A DNA stretch of 27,606 nt from a virus: the IMG/VR virus record IMGVR_UViG_3300042014_000110, positions 1 through 27,606 of that record; one strand, 5' to 3'. Positions 27,357-27,606 of this stretch are shown here, one piece after another. Made by a program: the position numbers and the translations under genes. Under the pieces are notes generated by a model. The model saw only the letters and a program-made list of their open reading frames with translations. It ran no database searches and was not told where the DNA came from. Every line of letters begins with the position of its first letter. Position 1 is the stretch's first letter.

Positions 27357-27606
27357 ATGACCCCGTACTGGGAAGACCCCGACAGCGGCCTGCAGCTCTA
27401 CTGCGGAGACATGCGCGACGTGCTCCCGGCCCTGGACGTCAAGGCGGATTTGATCTTGACGGATCCTCCCTACGCCGAGACGAGCCTCGCCTGGGACCGG
27501 TGGCCCGACGGCTGGCCCGCCCTCGCCGCCAAGGCCGCCAACTCGATGTGGTGCTTCGGCAGCATGCGCATGTTCCTCGACCGCGGCCACGAGTTCACCG
27601 ACTGGA
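27357..27606 (+). CDS. N6/N4 DNA methyltransferase with DPPY motif, 3' truncated
   Basis: ATG 27357, 31 nt after the previous stop; it runs open to the window end, giving 83 residues. QLYCGDMRDVLPAL, then LILTDPPYAET, shows the catalytic DPPY motif (residues 36-39) of the beta-class amino-methyltransferases, which act on adenine N6 or cytosine N4. The SAM motif FxGxG would lie downstream outside the window. It completes a set of three methyltransferases. Confidence 0.85.
   Translation, partial: MTPYWEDPDSGLQLYCGDMRDVLPALDVKADLILTDPPYAETSLAWDRWPDGWPALAAKAANSMWCFGSMRMFLDRGHEFTDW

Overview
The window is high-GC actinobacterial DNA and most likely comes from Streptomyces. The codon use (G/C in third positions), frequent GTG starts, a DUF6233-type protein, a Streptomyces-like Ku and actinophage-type early genes all point that way. 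Most of it is temperate-phage or mobile-element DNA. No tRNA, rRNA or CRISPR array was seen.

Region 1 (1-790) is the end of a rightward gene run: a coiled-coil protein cut by the window edge and two small proline/acid-rich proteins, closed by a strong hairpin terminator. It resembles the distal end of a phage late operon, but nothing in it is diagnostic. Region 2 (790-12100) is an accessory region. It holds a leaderless three-gene operon (zinc-binding protein, tyrosine recombinase with a Cys insertion, unknown protein) behind a perfect palindrome. Next come two decayed integrase C-termini flanking a homologue of the phage repressor, a Ku end-joining protein, a DUF6233 protein and several small regulators (HTH, GntR, XRE), each with conspicuous repeats in or near its promoter. 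Region 3 (about 11740-14760) is the lysogeny module: GGGGAG arm-like repeats (candidate attP), a minus-strand tyrosine integrase, a tandem-duplicated unknown protein, an XRE immunity repressor, and a divergent operator region built from four related 15-mers. Region 4 (14761-27606) is the rightward early operon, whose genes mostly overlap by 4 nt (ATGA/GTGA). It runs Cro-like HTH, excisionase-like HTH, small unknown proteins, RecE-like PD-(D/E)XK nuclease, Sak4-like ATPase, HTH protein, C5 DNA methyltransferase, EndoVII-family nuclease (opposite strand), replication initiator with iterons, DnaC-like loader, DnaB helicase, small proteins, and two more DNA methyltransferases, the last cut by the window end.

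Working together: integrase, Xis-like protein and repressor control lysogeny; RecE-like and Sak4-like proteins form a recombination pair; initiator, loader and helicase form a replisome-loading set; the methyltransferases probably modify phage DNA against host restriction. The most striking locus is 20897-22574. The two ends of one C5 methyltransferase gene (motif I peptide and motif X tail) flank a complete different C5 methyltransferase plus a convergent EndoVII-like gene, which looks like a gene-replacing cassette.

It is unresolved whether region 2 is host chromosome beside a prophage or part of one phage genome. Paired arm-like repeats on both sides of 11790-12125 favour an intact attP, and so phage DNA on both sides. 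The decayed integrases and Ku would fit chromosome equally well.
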